From a virus, in the IMG/VR virus record IMGVR_UViG_3300044641_010300, positions 1 through 60,331 of that record: a stretch of DNA of 60,331 nt, one strand, 5' to 3'. Position numbers and translations under genes: made by a program. This document shows positions 20,170 through 29,038 of the stretch, in pieces; positions within the stretch are counted from its first letter, which is position 1, and each line of letters begins with the position of its first letter. The notes under the pieces were generated by a model. It was not told the origin of the DNA, made no database searches, and was given only the letters and a program-made list of their open reading frames with translations.

Positions 20170-20700
20170 TTAGAACACTTTTCTGTTATTAAAAGGTACG
20201 GTGTAATTGAAGTAGTTTTTAATTTGTTTAACACTTTCAATTAAAGCAAACACAACTCTTTGAAAATATTCTAAAATTAGATTTTTAGTCGGATCCCGAA
20301 ATAGAAGATTAGACATTGTTCTTTCAAAGATTTGATTTTTATAATTAAACCCCTCATAGCCAAAATTATTAATGGAGGACTGAAGATCATTTATATTTTC
20401 GGTCGGGTCAAAGGCATACCATCTTCTGGGCGTGTTAGCAGGTGTCATTTGACTCATTATCATTTGGTAAGTGCTCAATGAAGAACAAGGTGCATATTGA
20501 ATTTGACCGACAGAATTTGTGATAGCATTTCGATAGCCGGTGCAACCCAAATTATATGCTCTAAGCTCAGCCTGTTGTACGGTTAAATATAAATCGTTAT
20601 TGGTTTCAAACGCAGGAGTTGAGGATTTGAACTTTACTCCACTTACAGTATAAGAATTAACCGTATTTTGTGGAAAATCTGGTGAAAAATCTTGTGCCAT
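20170..20700 (-). CDS. Baseplate-associated protein of unknown function
   Basis: This 176-residue protein is not recognised. It begins MAQDFSPDFPQNTV and includes a Cys-containing central part (LGCTGYRNAITN). The C-terminal third is helical (LLFRDPTKNLILEYFQRVVF...IKNYFNYTVPF). It lies between the gpJ/gp6-like gene (3 bases upstream) and the very large wedge-type gene (3 bases downstream), so co-translation and a baseplate role are likely. Its size is similar to small wedge proteins, but I see no family signature. Confidence 0.65.
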   Translation of the reverse strand: MAQDFSPDFPQNTVNSYTVSGVKFKSSTPAFETNNDLYLTVQQAELRAYNLGCTGYRNAITNSVGQIQYAPCSSLSTYQMIMSQMTPANTPRRWYAFDPTENINDLQSSINNFGYEGFNYKNQIFERTMSNLLFRDPTKNLILEYFQRVVFALIESVKQIKNYFNYTVPFNNRKVF

Positions 20701-20703
20701 GTC

Positions 20704-22434
20704 CTACTGATTTTGAGCTATGATTTTTGCTCTTTGCTCGGAGTTTAATTGGGTCGAAAGAGTTCTGGGATTGATTGAAGAAATGACAATATTCAATGCG
20801 GAGGGTTTACCTGGTACAATCCCGACCTCGTAATACGTACCATACCTATCCGTCCAACCACCTCTCATCAAAACCAATTCTCCCGTGTTAATTATAACGT
20901 CGCCAAACTCGTCCAAACCAATTTGGCGATTTAATTGAGCCGCACTAACATTGGGTAGTTTATCAACCGCAGTGTGATATTCCTCATTGGCCTGACCAAC
21001 AAAATAAAAAGAAACAGAATCAACTCCCTCAATTGCTTCAACAATGGCAATGATGTCTGATTTTGGAATTCTATCTCTTCTTTTCAAATTTAAGAAATAC
21101 TCGGCAATAGAACTACGAGCTTTATCCTTGATAATTTCTGGGTCATAACCTTCGAAAATAGACAACACTAAATTGCCAACGAAGTTTTGAATTTCTGGAT
21201 CTAAAATTTTCACAACAGTTGTGGCGATCATTTGACCAGAATCTTCCAATAAATTTAAAATCGAAAGCTTCTGAGCAGTGGTTAAAACAAAATTTTCTGC
21301 CGGCACGTCAAAATAATCCTGACCACTCAAAATATTTATTGATACATCGGGTACCAGAAAAAGATAAATAACGTTATCATCATCTAAAAAATCATCTCCA
21401 TAAGTGGTAAATGCATGAATCTGAGAAAAAATGTTAAATCTTTGTAAATAAATTTCATAGTTCTCAGAATTAGCAAACACAAAGGCTCTAGAAGTTTTGG
21501 GTGCGACCAAACGAGTTAATTCAATGGGTTCTGGATCACTGCCAAAAGATGGATCCAGCACGCCTAAAATTGTAAGATACGTGTTTAAATTAACCTCTTT
21601 ACCAAATAGATCTGTGCCAGTATCCATAAATCGATAGGTCAATTGCAAATCTTTTCTAGAGGCGATGTTACCACTAAATCCGCTGGTTTGAAGATATTCA
21701 GCCTTGATAATGCTTCCTCTCAAAGGGGGTTGTCCAAAATTTCCATTTCCAAAATAAATATCAATTCCTTCAGAAATTCCGGATTTAACCAGATAGCCTC
21801 TAGCATTCAAAGGAATATCATACAAAGAAAAATATTTTTTCCATGGCACATCATTGACCGAAATGTCGACGTAAAATTGGTCTATCAAAGTTCCAGATTT
21901 CGACACGACATTATAACTTTGTAAAGCTGCTCCTGTTCCGGTAAAGGTAGATGTTTGAAAAGCCCCCTGTACAATCTTAAAATTGAAGGTAGCCCCTCTA
22001 TTTAAAGGAACTTTAACTGAAGGTCCATTCAGTAACAGAGTGTAAATTAATCCATTTTGTTCACATTGTATTTTAGGTCTGCCAGACAAAATCACTGCTC
22101 CTCCACCCACGTCAGATTCTCTCAAATTCCACGTGATAGCAACTTCCCCTTGAGCAGCCATGCCCCGTGCGGGATCATAACCAGCAATCCGCGCTAAACT
22201 TTTAATGGAATAATCCCGGCTGGCCTGATAAATGTTTAATTCTGTAATTGAATCCTCGATAAAGTATAAAATCAACTGGGAAATATTTTCCAACACAAAA
22301 AGAATTTGACCCCAGGCAGAGGCAACAGTAAACACATTTCGAGTTTGATTGTAAGTTCTCTGGAGAAAATTGTAGGTGTCGTTTAGCAGACCCCTAATCA
22401 GGATATTGTTTTTCTGGAAAATATTAGTTGACAT
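20704..22434 (-). CDS. Baseplate wedge protein, gp6 / gpJ-like
   Basis: This 576-residue protein matches the Baseplate_J / T4 gp6 type in architecture and position. The N-terminus is helical (LLNDTYNFLQRTYNQTRNVF), followed by an LYFIEDSITELNIYQASRDYS helix and the family-like turn SIKSLARIAGYDPARG near residues 75-90. A beta-rich middle follows (IYFGNGNFGQPPLRGSIIKA, the typical FGDG..G..P..G pattern). Later comes a helical dimerisation-like domain (LNLLEDSGQMIATTVVKILDPE) containing IPKSDIIAIVEAIEGVDSV, which matches the usual C-terminal ferredoxin-like part. Such proteins form the wedge ring around the hub and control sheath contraction. It lies 4 bases after the gp25-like gene, as in most myophages. 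Confidence 0.8.
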   Translation of the reverse strand: MSTNIFQKNNILIRGLLNDTYNFLQRTYNQTRNVFTVASAWGQILFVLENISQLILYFIEDSITELNIYQASRDYSIKSLARIAGYDPARGMAAQGEVAITWNLRESDVGGGAVILSGRPKIQCEQNGLIYTLLLNGPSVKVPLNRGATFNFKIVQGAFQTSTFTGTGAALQSYNVVSKSGTLIDQFYVDISVNDVPWKKYFSLYDIPLNARGYLVKSGISEGIDIYFGNGNFGQPPLRGSIIKAEYLQTSGFSGNIASRKDLQLTYRFMDTGTDLFGKEVNLNTYLTILGVLDPSFGSDPEPIELTRLVAPKTSRAFVFANSENYEIYLQRFNIFSQIHAFTTYGDDFLDDDNVIYLFLVPDVSINILSGQDYFDVPAENFVLTTAQKLSILNLLEDSGQMIATTVVKILDPEIQNFVGNLVLSIFEGYDPEIIKDKARSSIAEYFLNLKRRDRIPKSDIIAIVEAIEGVDSVSFYFVGQANEEYHTAVDKLPNVSAAQLNRQIGLDEFGDVIINTGELVLMRGGWTDRYGTYYEVGIVPGKPSALNIVISSINPRTLSTQLNSEQRAKIIAQNQ

Positions 22435-22438
22435 ACTT

Positions 22439-22810
22439 TTAAGTTACTTTCAGGGAAACCAGGGGACTTTTGCCACCATAGCTTGGAATAAAGAAATTTA
22501 GATAGACAATATCTCTTTCTGTTCCAGCATAAAATTCAACATTGAAATAGCCATTCAATTGATAGAAAATAGGCACATAATTTTTGATTTGCCTGGCAAT
22601 TTCGTCAGTAAGAGTTTTTTGGGAAAGTTCTTGGCTGAAAACCAATTCCTCTAAACTTAAACCAAAAGAGGGATCTCCAAGTACCTCTCCTTTGATCGTT
22701 AGTAACAACATTTTAAGTTGACCGATGCAAATTTCGATCGGATCTGTTGTTTCTAAAACATCAGATTTATAAAAAGGATCTCCTGGATCTCGATTGTAAA
22801 TTTCTATCAT
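22439..22810 (-). CDS. Baseplate wedge protein, gp25 / gpW-like
   Basis: This 123-residue protein fits the GPW_gp25 family in length and pattern. It has an acidic, Pro-containing start (DPGDPFYKSDVLETTDP) and a helix ending in the conserved LLTIKGEVLGDPSFGLSLEEL. A terminal DEIARQIKNYVP helix and beta strands (YFNVEFYAGTERDIVYLNFFI) follow. gp25 proteins have a lysozyme-like fold without activity and act as the initiator of sheath assembly in the wedge. The gene begins the wedge operon, 17 bases after a GATATATA box. Confidence 0.88.
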   Translation of the reverse strand: MIEIYNRDPGDPFYKSDVLETTDPIEICIGQLKMLLLTIKGEVLGDPSFGLSLEELVFSQELSQKTLTDEIARQIKNYVPIFYQLNGYFNVEFYAGTERDIVYLNFFIPSYGGKSPLVSLKVT

Positions 22811-22827
22811 GGAAAAATTGCTTTCCC

Positions 22828-22837
22828 ATTATATATC
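22828..22837 (-). promoter_or_regulatory. Late-promoter-like TATA box
   Basis: On the minus strand this reads GATATATAAT, 17 bases before the ATG of the gp25-like gene, in an 81-base gap. It would drive the wedge operon 22810-16138. Confidence 0.6.
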
Positions 22838-22891
22838 CAGGTAAAATAAGAAGGAAAAATTGGAAAATCTGGAATGAAAAATGTATATTTT

Positions 22892-23674
22892 TCAATTCCA
22901 CTGCAAAAAATAAGATGGCGTGTTCTCGCCATTAATCATGGTCATCACCTCCTGTAATTCGTTGGAAGCTTCTTGTGACAATGTTGAAGTGTTGACTCTT
23001 ACGCCTCCTGGTAGGTTATAATCGAACGCACTCAATACTTTTACTAAAGATTGTTTGGCTTTAGCAAAACAATATCGAATAAAAAGTTCATCGTTGTATA
23101 ATTCATAATCCTCGATTGCCACATAACAACTGACAACTACAGCCTGTGTCAAATTGTAACCAGCGTTGCTTTGGGGAGAAGAAGAGTTTTTGGCGGGAGA
23201 TGGATCTCTCCCCAGAATGGTTAATTTTTTGGTGTTTTTATTCCAGCTGAAAGCGTAAGTTGGCAGAAGATAAGCCTTAGCCAAATCAAAATAAGAATAC
23301 ATTACAGTTCTATAAACCAGATTGTCCCCCGTAAAAGGAGAAAGCAGGAGTTCGGAACCAATCAACTTGGAATCTCCGAAATCTTTGTCTGGGTTGCCAG
23401 AAATTCCATTCCCGTTGGTTTCTCTCACATCGAAAACTGTGACAATCTTATCTGGGAGTTGGACCTGTCTGGTGTTTCTAAATTGAGGGGTTTGGAAGAA
23501 AGCACCACCCAGAACAAAGTACCTTTTTTCGACTGCATACTGATAGTTATCATACATCCAGGCCTTAGCACGATTGATAATCCTTTTGATTTCTTGGTCG
23601 TTGAGATTATAAGGCAAAGCGCAACTAGCTGAAAGATCATCCTTAATTTCCTGAATCAATTCTTCTAAAGTCAT
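22892..23674 (-). CDS. Virion protein, possible head-tail neck/adaptor component
   Basis: This 260-residue protein starts MTLEELIQEIKDDLSASCALP, then NDQEIKRIINRAKAWMYDNYQYA. A helical N-terminus with regularly spaced I/L followed by a Trp-containing helix is common in small connector/adaptor proteins that sit under the portal. The middle is beta-rich (QVQLPDKIVTVFDVRE) and the C-terminal half helical (LFIRYCFAKAKQSLVKVLSAF). No catalytic motif is seen. It lies 1 base after the amidoligase-like gene and before the wedge operon. The neck/adaptor call is a weak inference from the N-terminus; virion association is more secure. Confidence 0.6.
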   Translation of the reverse strand: MTLEELIQEIKDDLSASCALPYNLNDQEIKRIINRAKAWMYDNYQYAVEKRYFVLGGAFFQTPQFRNTRQVQLPDKIVTVFDVRETNGNGISGNPDKDFGDSKLIGSELLLSPFTGDNLVYRTVMYSYFDLAKAYLLPTYAFSWNKNTKKLTILGRDPSPAKNSSSPQSNAGYNLTQAVVVSCYVAIEDYELYNDELFIRYCFAKAKQSLVKVLSAFDYNLPGGVRVNTSTLSQEASNELQEVMTMINGENTPSYFLQWN

Positions 23675-23675
23675 A

Positions 23676-25067
23676 TTAGTAGTTGATATTTTTGAATTTA
23701 ATCTTGGTGATTGGGTCGTTCAAATTTTTCAATCTAGAATCGGAAATAAAACGACTTGTTCTAATTTCATTGAAATCTTTCACCTTTTCAGTTTGTTCCG
23801 AAATGAGCGAATTCCTGCCCAAATCTGCTTTCCTTAACACTCCCCCTTTAACTTCACAGTCTACCATTTGTTGAGGACAATCTATATAACAATTCTCCAA
23901 CAGGTTACCATAGTCTGCAATTGAATTTTGAAATTTGCTTTCGAAAAGTTTGTTACCAAAAACAAGTTTGCAATCATACAACTCTGAATTTTTAACCTGT
24001 GTTCCGTATAAATTACAATTGGATAATTTTCCATTTTTGACTACACTATCAAAAATATCAATGTCTTTCAGAATCAGACCATTTTTACTTTTAGCATCCT
24101 TGATCTGAAAACGCCCAATCGAGGTATCATAATTGAAGAAACAAGAGTTTATTCCACCTTCCACAATAAGGTCGAAAATTTTTTCTCTGATGTGTGACCA
24201 GTAAGTTTTGATGTTTTCTTCGTATCCCTTCAAATCGACCAACACGTGGAAATCTGGATAATTCACAAAGAAAGAATCTGGATTTGAGAAGCTTCTGACC
24301 ACTTTTGTGTGTTGTCTCATCATCTCCTGTAACTTTTCAACATCACCTTGACCGTATCCTTTTTTACCAGATAAAATGTCATGTAACAACAGTGTAACGT
24401 AATCGGTGACTTCTAATATAGGTCCAATTTTCTTTTGGTAATCCTTGCCTCCAAGATAGCGTATTTCAACATACCCATCTTGCAATTTGGTGAAATTGGC
24501 TCCATAATATTTCTCGCCTGGCAATTTGAAAAGTTTGGGATCTATGGTGGTGATATTTTCTAAAATAGAAAATTTATTGACCGGAACAATCTTTTTTAGA
24601 GATTTAGCGTAGACATTGTTGGTTCTATTTCCAAAAGAAGAATACACAATTCCCTCGTCAATCCCCAAGATAAACTTCAGGCGGTCCAATCTTTCCATCT
24701 TTTCCAATTCCCGATTAGTGGGGTCGAATGAAATTGAAAATTGAAATGCACACCTATCATTGGTCCAACCGTTAGACTCAATCCACTTCAAAATCTTAAT
24801 TAACACAGGCATAGCTTCACCATAAGGCATAGGACCTGTGATAAGTTCGTTCATTTTACTGCCTCCAGAATAATCTGGTTCCAACTTGAAGCTATTTGCG
24901 CTGACTGGAATTTTGGAATGGTACTTGTCAGATAAAACGACTTTTTTGTTCAATAATTTAGACAAAGACTCAACAATTCTCCCTCTCACCATCTCGGAAA
25001 AGAATTCAAATTCAAATCCGAGAATGGCAGAAGAGAGAGCCTGGTATTTGTCAAAATGTGAGTTCAT
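23676..25067 (-). CDS. Amidoligase-like protein with C-terminal beta-helix repeats
   Basis: This 463-residue protein has the motif order of the putative amidoligase (COOH-NH2 ligase, glutamine-synthetase-like) superfamily. GFEFE is at 17-21, EPDYSGGSKMNELITGP at 63-79, and a G-x-x-N-R-C segment is followed by FQFSIS at 109-114, where family members usually have H-x-H. An N-F-T-K-L plus YVEIRYLGG segment (190-207) corresponds to the usual N...EfR strand. The region from about 320 to 430 is a run of short N, C, L, K repeats (LSNCNLYGTQVKNSELYDCKL) that looks like a pentapeptide-type beta-helix. Its ATG overlaps the stop of the S1-domain gene by one base (TAATG). Amide ligation to a peptide or amine is the family activity; the substrate here is unknown. 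The changed H-x-H leaves activity uncertain. Confidence 0.6.
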   Translation of the reverse strand: MNSHFDKYQALSSAILGFEFEFFSEMVRGRIVESLSKLLNKKVVLSDKYHSKIPVSANSFKLEPDYSGGSKMNELITGPMPYGEAMPVLIKILKWIESNGWTNDRCAFQFSISFDPTNRELEKMERLDRLKFILGIDEGIVYSSFGNRTNNVYAKSLKKIVPVNKFSILENITTIDPKLFKLPGEKYYGANFTKLQDGYVEIRYLGGKDYQKKIGPILEVTDYVTLLLHDILSGKKGYGQGDVEKLQEMMRQHTKVVRSFSNPDSFFVNYPDFHVLVDLKGYEENIKTYWSHIREKIFDLIVEGGINSCFFNYDTSIGRFQIKDAKSKNGLILKDIDIFDSVVKNGKLSNCNLYGTQVKNSELYDCKLVFGNKLFESKFQNSIADYGNLLENCYIDCPQQMVDCEVKGGVLRKADLGRNSLISEQTEKVKDFNEIRTSRFISDSRLKNLNDPITKIKFKNINY

Positions 25068-26227
25068 TAAACTTGTCGAGCGAATATTTTTCCTGCTAAG
25101 GCATCTACCTGATAAACCTGAACTCTAATGGTGTCACCAGCTTGAAGATTTTTTGAATTTTTGCCCAATTTTTCCTGTGGAACTAGTGCTAGTTGGCCAG
25201 AGTCCCCAATTTCAATCAAGGCTCCATTTTTTCTTTTATGCTTAACAATAGCTTCCATGGGTTCGATTGTACCTTCTTCGACACTTTTTTTCAATTCAAA
25301 CAGCCACTTATTTTTTTCTAAAGGCTCTCCAAAGGTCAAAGTCAATCTATTATCATCTTTAATTTCTTTGATGTAAAATTCAATTTCATCTCCCGGATTA
25401 AAACCAGTTATAACTTGATTTTCAAATTCAGTTTTGTGAATCAAGCCAGTAAAAATTTCTTCCCATTCGACAAAAACACCAAAAGCAGAAGTACCTGTCA
25501 CATGTCCTTTGTACTTTTTGCTTAAATCCAGTTCTTGGATTTTGTGATCCATGATTTTTTGTAAATACTTTTTGTAGGAAACAACAAAAATGTCTTTTGC
25601 TGCCACGTAACCATCGATCATTACATAAAACTTTTTACCAATATAAGCGTCAAAGTCTGTAATCTTATTCGCAGCGGCTAAGGATCCAGGTAAGAAACAT
25701 TTGATTCCGTTAACATCCACAATGTATCCTCCTTTATTGATGGACTCCACTCTAGCTTCGTAAGCCAAAGTTTCTTTTTTGATTTGATCAAAGAATTCTG
25801 TTTTCAAATTTTGAGTGTAACTTTCAACGACAGAACCGTAATAGGTACCAGAGATTTGTCTCACAACAGCGGAAATCTCGTTGCCGACTTCGAAATTGAT
25901 TACCTCTCCCAGGCCCAATCTTTCGGCGTCCTTTTTTTCTTTTTTAAGGTCGATGTAGATGGTTTGGCCGGAAGAAGTTTGAGCCAAAGCGTGAGTTGAA
26001 TCAGAAGCGGAGATGACACAAGAATAAGAACCTCCAGGGGTCAAATCTTTGGAGGTATTCAACCCCATCATGTTGCCTACCATGAGATTGTACAATTCCA
26101 AAGCGTAACTCTCGTGACAATAAACTTTGGTTTTTTCAGCGGTCTTAAATTTAGAATTAACCGTGAAATTGTTGGGAATATCCCAGTTGAAACTTGTGGT
26201 TTCGATAGAAATTTTTTTTGATTTCAT
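25067..26227 (-). CDS. Multi-S1-domain RNA-binding protein (ribosomal protein S1-like)
   Basis: I place the start at the ATG at 26227 (MKSKKISIETTSF). A longer frame reaches 26266, but it would overlap the late-promoter-like box at 26250-26259. The 386-residue protein contains about four S1/OB-type repeats. The third is the clearest (LSKKYKGHVTGTSAFGVFVE, then FTGLIHKTEF, then FNPGDEIEFYIKEI). The second (VESINKGGYIVDVNGIKCFLPGS) and the last (MEAIVKHKRKNGALIEIGDSG) also fit. S1 domains bind single-stranded RNA, and ribosomal S1 feeds mRNA to the 30S subunit. The gene lies in the middle of the baseplate cluster, upstream of an amidoligase-like gene. A role in phage mRNA translation or stability is inferred, not shown. 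Confidence 0.85.
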   Translation of the reverse strand: MKSKKISIETTSFNWDIPNNFTVNSKFKTAEKTKVYCHESYALELYNLMVGNMMGLNTSKDLTPGGSYSCVISASDSTHALAQTSSGQTIYIDLKKEKKDAERLGLGEVINFEVGNEISAVVRQISGTYYGSVVESYTQNLKTEFFDQIKKETLAYEARVESINKGGYIVDVNGIKCFLPGSLAAANKITDFDAYIGKKFYVMIDGYVAAKDIFVVSYKKYLQKIMDHKIQELDLSKKYKGHVTGTSAFGVFVEWEEIFTGLIHKTEFENQVITGFNPGDEIEFYIKEIKDDNRLTLTFGEPLEKNKWLFELKKSVEEGTIEPMEAIVKHKRKNGALIEIGDSGQLALVPQEKLGKNSKNLQAGDTIRVQVYQVDALAGKIFARQV

Positions 26228-26249
26228 TTTTTTAGGTTTAAAAAGACAA

Positions 26250-26259
26250 TCTATATATC
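26250..26259 (-). promoter_or_regulatory. Late-promoter-like TATA box
   Basis: On the minus strand this reads GATATATAGA, 22 bases before the preferred ATG at 26227 of the S1-like gene. It is one of four exact matches to the consensus. Confidence 0.65.
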
Positions 26260-26288
26260 TTTTCAAAACCTAAACTAAAAACGAAATC

Positions 26289-29036
26289 TTAATTTTGAAG
26301 AGCAGGTAATAAAATATCTTTGGCGAACCTAAAATTGTATTGAACATAATACCTCACAAATCTTGCTTCAAACCTATTTTCAGTTGTGGGTATTTCAGGA
26401 TCATAATTTCTGAAAAAAGAATAATCCAGAAAAGATTGAAATAGTTGACCGTTGTTGATTAACTTGAACTCACCTTCTCCATTTTCGTTTAAAGCCCATA
26501 CTGTGATAGGAATCGATTTATCAACTAAATCACTTTGGCTTCTGTCAGTTGCTCTAAAAGAAAGTTCGTATGCTACTCTGGAAAGAACTTTCAGATTCTC
26601 CCCGATTTGATTTAAAGTTAAAGAATCCCAACGGAAGTTAGATTGAAATTCCGCTGGTAAATTTCTTCTGAAAACAGAAATAGGCTTTCCCTCCTCTTGT
26701 CTTATTTTTTGAAGATCCAGAAGGACTTCTTGAATCCCTCCTTCCGTATTAGGTGCATTTTCGGAACCCCCCGGCTGCCCTGGATAAATCTCTCTCAATA
26801 AAATGTCTCTAAAAAATTCTTGAGAAATCTCTCTAGCCTCTCCCGATTTATATTCCCCAAAGTTGTTCCTATTTGGATCGGTTTCAATGCCTAACGAAGA
26901 AATCAAACCTTGAAGTAAATCTCCGGAAGCCTCTTGTGTTTGAGAAATAGGATTTTGATTTGGTTTATTTTGAGAGAAAATACAGGTAAAACACAATGGG
27001 ATTAAACGGGGAATTTGTGCAGCCAAAGCAACAGTGATCGAGAATAATCCTTTGATACTTTCCCAGGCTGCAATAGCTTTAAGGGGTAAGTATCTCTCCA
27101 AAATAAACAGAAAAGTTTTATTGGGATTATTCACACTAATAGAGGCTTTAAATTGGTCAGAAACTATCCCATTGTAGGCAGATTGAAGTTGTTGATTTTC
27201 TGAATTTCCATAAACTTCAACCACATCCACAGGCTGCACAAGGAAATCGAAATATGATTGTTGATTAAATTCCAATAAGTTTTTGGCAGTAACTCTAAAA
27301 TTTTGAAATTGTCCATTTGAACTCAAATAAAACGTGTCCCCTACTTTAAGAGAAGCCAAATAAGCCAAACCATTTTCTACCGTATCTGTGATTGTGCTAA
27401 ATCTCATAGAACTATTTTGGTTTAGAATTTGGGATTGTAAACTAACCTCTCCCAAATCTGGGATAGGATTTTGTGTTAAATTATAACTCAATTGCACGAT
27501 TGGACTTTCCCCAGGTAAAATTTGTAACTTAGATGACTCCCGAACAAAGAAATTTGCATCTGGGTTATATGAGTTTAATTTTCTATCAAAAGCCCCACAA
27601 ATAAGATCAGAAAATAGAGGCTTGAGTCCTCTACCTCGATCATTTGGATCTTGTACAAGTTCATCCCACGGGATCAAAGGTATTAGTGGAGGTTCTAAAT
27701 AGGGACGAAGAAATTTTAAAAAAGCATCAGAAATTATATCACATAAAAACCTTATTGGATTTGATATAATTTTGAAAACAGTTTTAATTAAAGAAATTGG
27801 GTTGGAAATTTGTGAAGCCACTGTTTGAATAACGGAGATGAAAACAGAAATAGGCAACAGCAACAATTTCAAATAATTCAAAATAATTTTAATTAGAAAA
27901 AAGGGATTTTCAGTTCCAATTTGAAGAAAACGAGCCAAATTCAATAATTCTAATTTGGCTACTTCTTGGGCATTTCTTAATGTAGGATCTTTTTGAATTT
28001 CTTCCCAATCAATTACCGGGAAAATTCCATCGATCATATCCCCTAAGACTTTGGAGAAATCCAAATTGGTCCTGGCCTCAAGGTCTTTAATAAATTTATA
28101 AGTTGGATTGTTTTCTGAAAGTCGATCAAAATTTCCAAGTTCTAAAGAAATTCTATCTATTAACGGGAGATTGATACCCAAAGCAGAAAATGGGATTCTT
28201 AAAAAACCATCGGGGGTAAGAAATTGTCTTAAGTTTATTTTTCTTGATAGTCTCAAGGAAGCATTTGAAAATCCGGGCACAAAAACTTTTTCTTCTCCTG
28301 TTCCAATACCTTGGGAGGAAGCTGCCTCTAATTGAAAAAAAATGGAAACGAAATTTGTTCCCAAATCAACAGAAGAAACTCGGTATGTGTTGGTAAAATT
28401 TTCGAAATCTAACGAAAAATAATCCCCCGGTTTCAGAAAAACCAATGGAGAATCAGTTTCGCCATTTTCACTGATGAAATTAATTTTCATTTGTCTTAGA
28501 GTGTCCAGAGAATCGTTGGGGGTTGTGATGATCCCGGATTCTGGATCTAAAATGGAGTTAAATTCAATTTTGTAATTGAAAAGAAGATCAGAAGAAGTTA
28601 TTTCGGTAGGGACAGTCTCAATTTCTCTTAACAATGTTTGTGTATTTCCTCCGGAAGACCTGTTGCCAAAGAGCAAAGCAACAGGGAAAGGAAAATCTTC
28701 GGCTAATGGGTTATTCACTCCTTGGTCCAAAAGAAACTGTATTGGATTCGAAAAAAAGGTTCTTAATTCATTTAATCTTTCTCTAATGTAACCTAGAACA
28801 TTCAATCGTTTGAAAGCTTCTTCTAAAATTTGTTTACCTATTAAAATAGGGGCTAGATTGCTGAGGATTGATTTTTCAAAAATTCTAATTTGGAGTTTCA
28901 CCAATAAACCTAGCCCAGGTAATTCGGGTCTGGGTATTTCGAATTTGCTGTCTCCTATGATTTCATCAGCCGTTTCATTGACCCTGTCTACAAAATTGGA
29001 AATTTGCTGGTCTGTTAAACATTTTGGAATTAGCAT
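26289..29036 (-). CDS. Large virion protein of the baseplate cluster
   Basis: This 915-residue protein is not recognised. The first 120 residues are helical and proline-punctuated (DRVNETADEIIGDSKFEIP, KSILSNLAPILIGKQILEEAF). The middle (about 390-460) has hydrophobic helices (LKLLLLPISVFISVIQTVASQI) that could insert in a membrane or pack in a hub. Another hydrophobic segment is near KAIAAWESIKGLFSITVALAAQIPRL (quoted ends: KAIAAWESIKG ... ALAAQIPRL). The C-terminus is aromatic-rich (RYYVQYNFRFAKDILLP). It sits between the spike gene (2 bases after its stop) and the S1-like gene. A hub-associated or membrane-contacting component is possible, as is a tape-measure-like role, though its position argues against the latter. 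Confidence 0.7.
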   Translation of the reverse strand: MLIPKCLTDQQISNFVDRVNETADEIIGDSKFEIPRPELPGLGLLVKLQIRIFEKSILSNLAPILIGKQILEEAFKRLNVLGYIRERLNELRTFFSNPIQFLLDQGVNNPLAEDFPFPVALLFGNRSSGGNTQTLLREIETVPTEITSSDLLFNYKIEFNSILDPESGIITTPNDSLDTLRQMKINFISENGETDSPLVFLKPGDYFSLDFENFTNTYRVSSVDLGTNFVSIFFQLEAASSQGIGTGEEKVFVPGFSNASLRLSRKINLRQFLTPDGFLRIPFSALGINLPLIDRISLELGNFDRLSENNPTYKFIKDLEARTNLDFSKVLGDMIDGIFPVIDWEEIQKDPTLRNAQEVAKLELLNLARFLQIGTENPFFLIKIILNYLKLLLLPISVFISVIQTVASQISNPISLIKTVFKIISNPIRFLCDIISDAFLKFLRPYLEPPLIPLIPWDELVQDPNDRGRGLKPLFSDLICGAFDRKLNSYNPDANFFVRESSKLQILPGESPIVQLSYNLTQNPIPDLGEVSLQSQILNQNSSMRFSTITDTVENGLAYLASLKVGDTFYLSSNGQFQNFRVTAKNLLEFNQQSYFDFLVQPVDVVEVYGNSENQQLQSAYNGIVSDQFKASISVNNPNKTFLFILERYLPLKAIAAWESIKGLFSITVALAAQIPRLIPLCFTCIFSQNKPNQNPISQTQEASGDLLQGLISSLGIETDPNRNNFGEYKSGEAREISQEFFRDILLREIYPGQPGGSENAPNTEGGIQEVLLDLQKIRQEEGKPISVFRRNLPAEFQSNFRWDSLTLNQIGENLKVLSRVAYELSFRATDRSQSDLVDKSIPITVWALNENGEGEFKLINNGQLFQSFLDYSFFRNYDPEIPTTENRFEARFVRYYVQYNFRFAKDILLPALQN

Positions 29037-29038
29037 AA

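Noticed and set aside
22811-22891. Small RNA or short gene in the gap before the gp25-like gene
   Set aside because: Only an AT-rich gap with a promoter-like box; no convincing hairpin or open frame was found.
26228-26266. Upstream extension of the S1-like gene to 26266
   Set aside because: It would overlap the GATATATAGA box at 26250-26259, and the ATG at 26227 has the usual box-to-start spacing.
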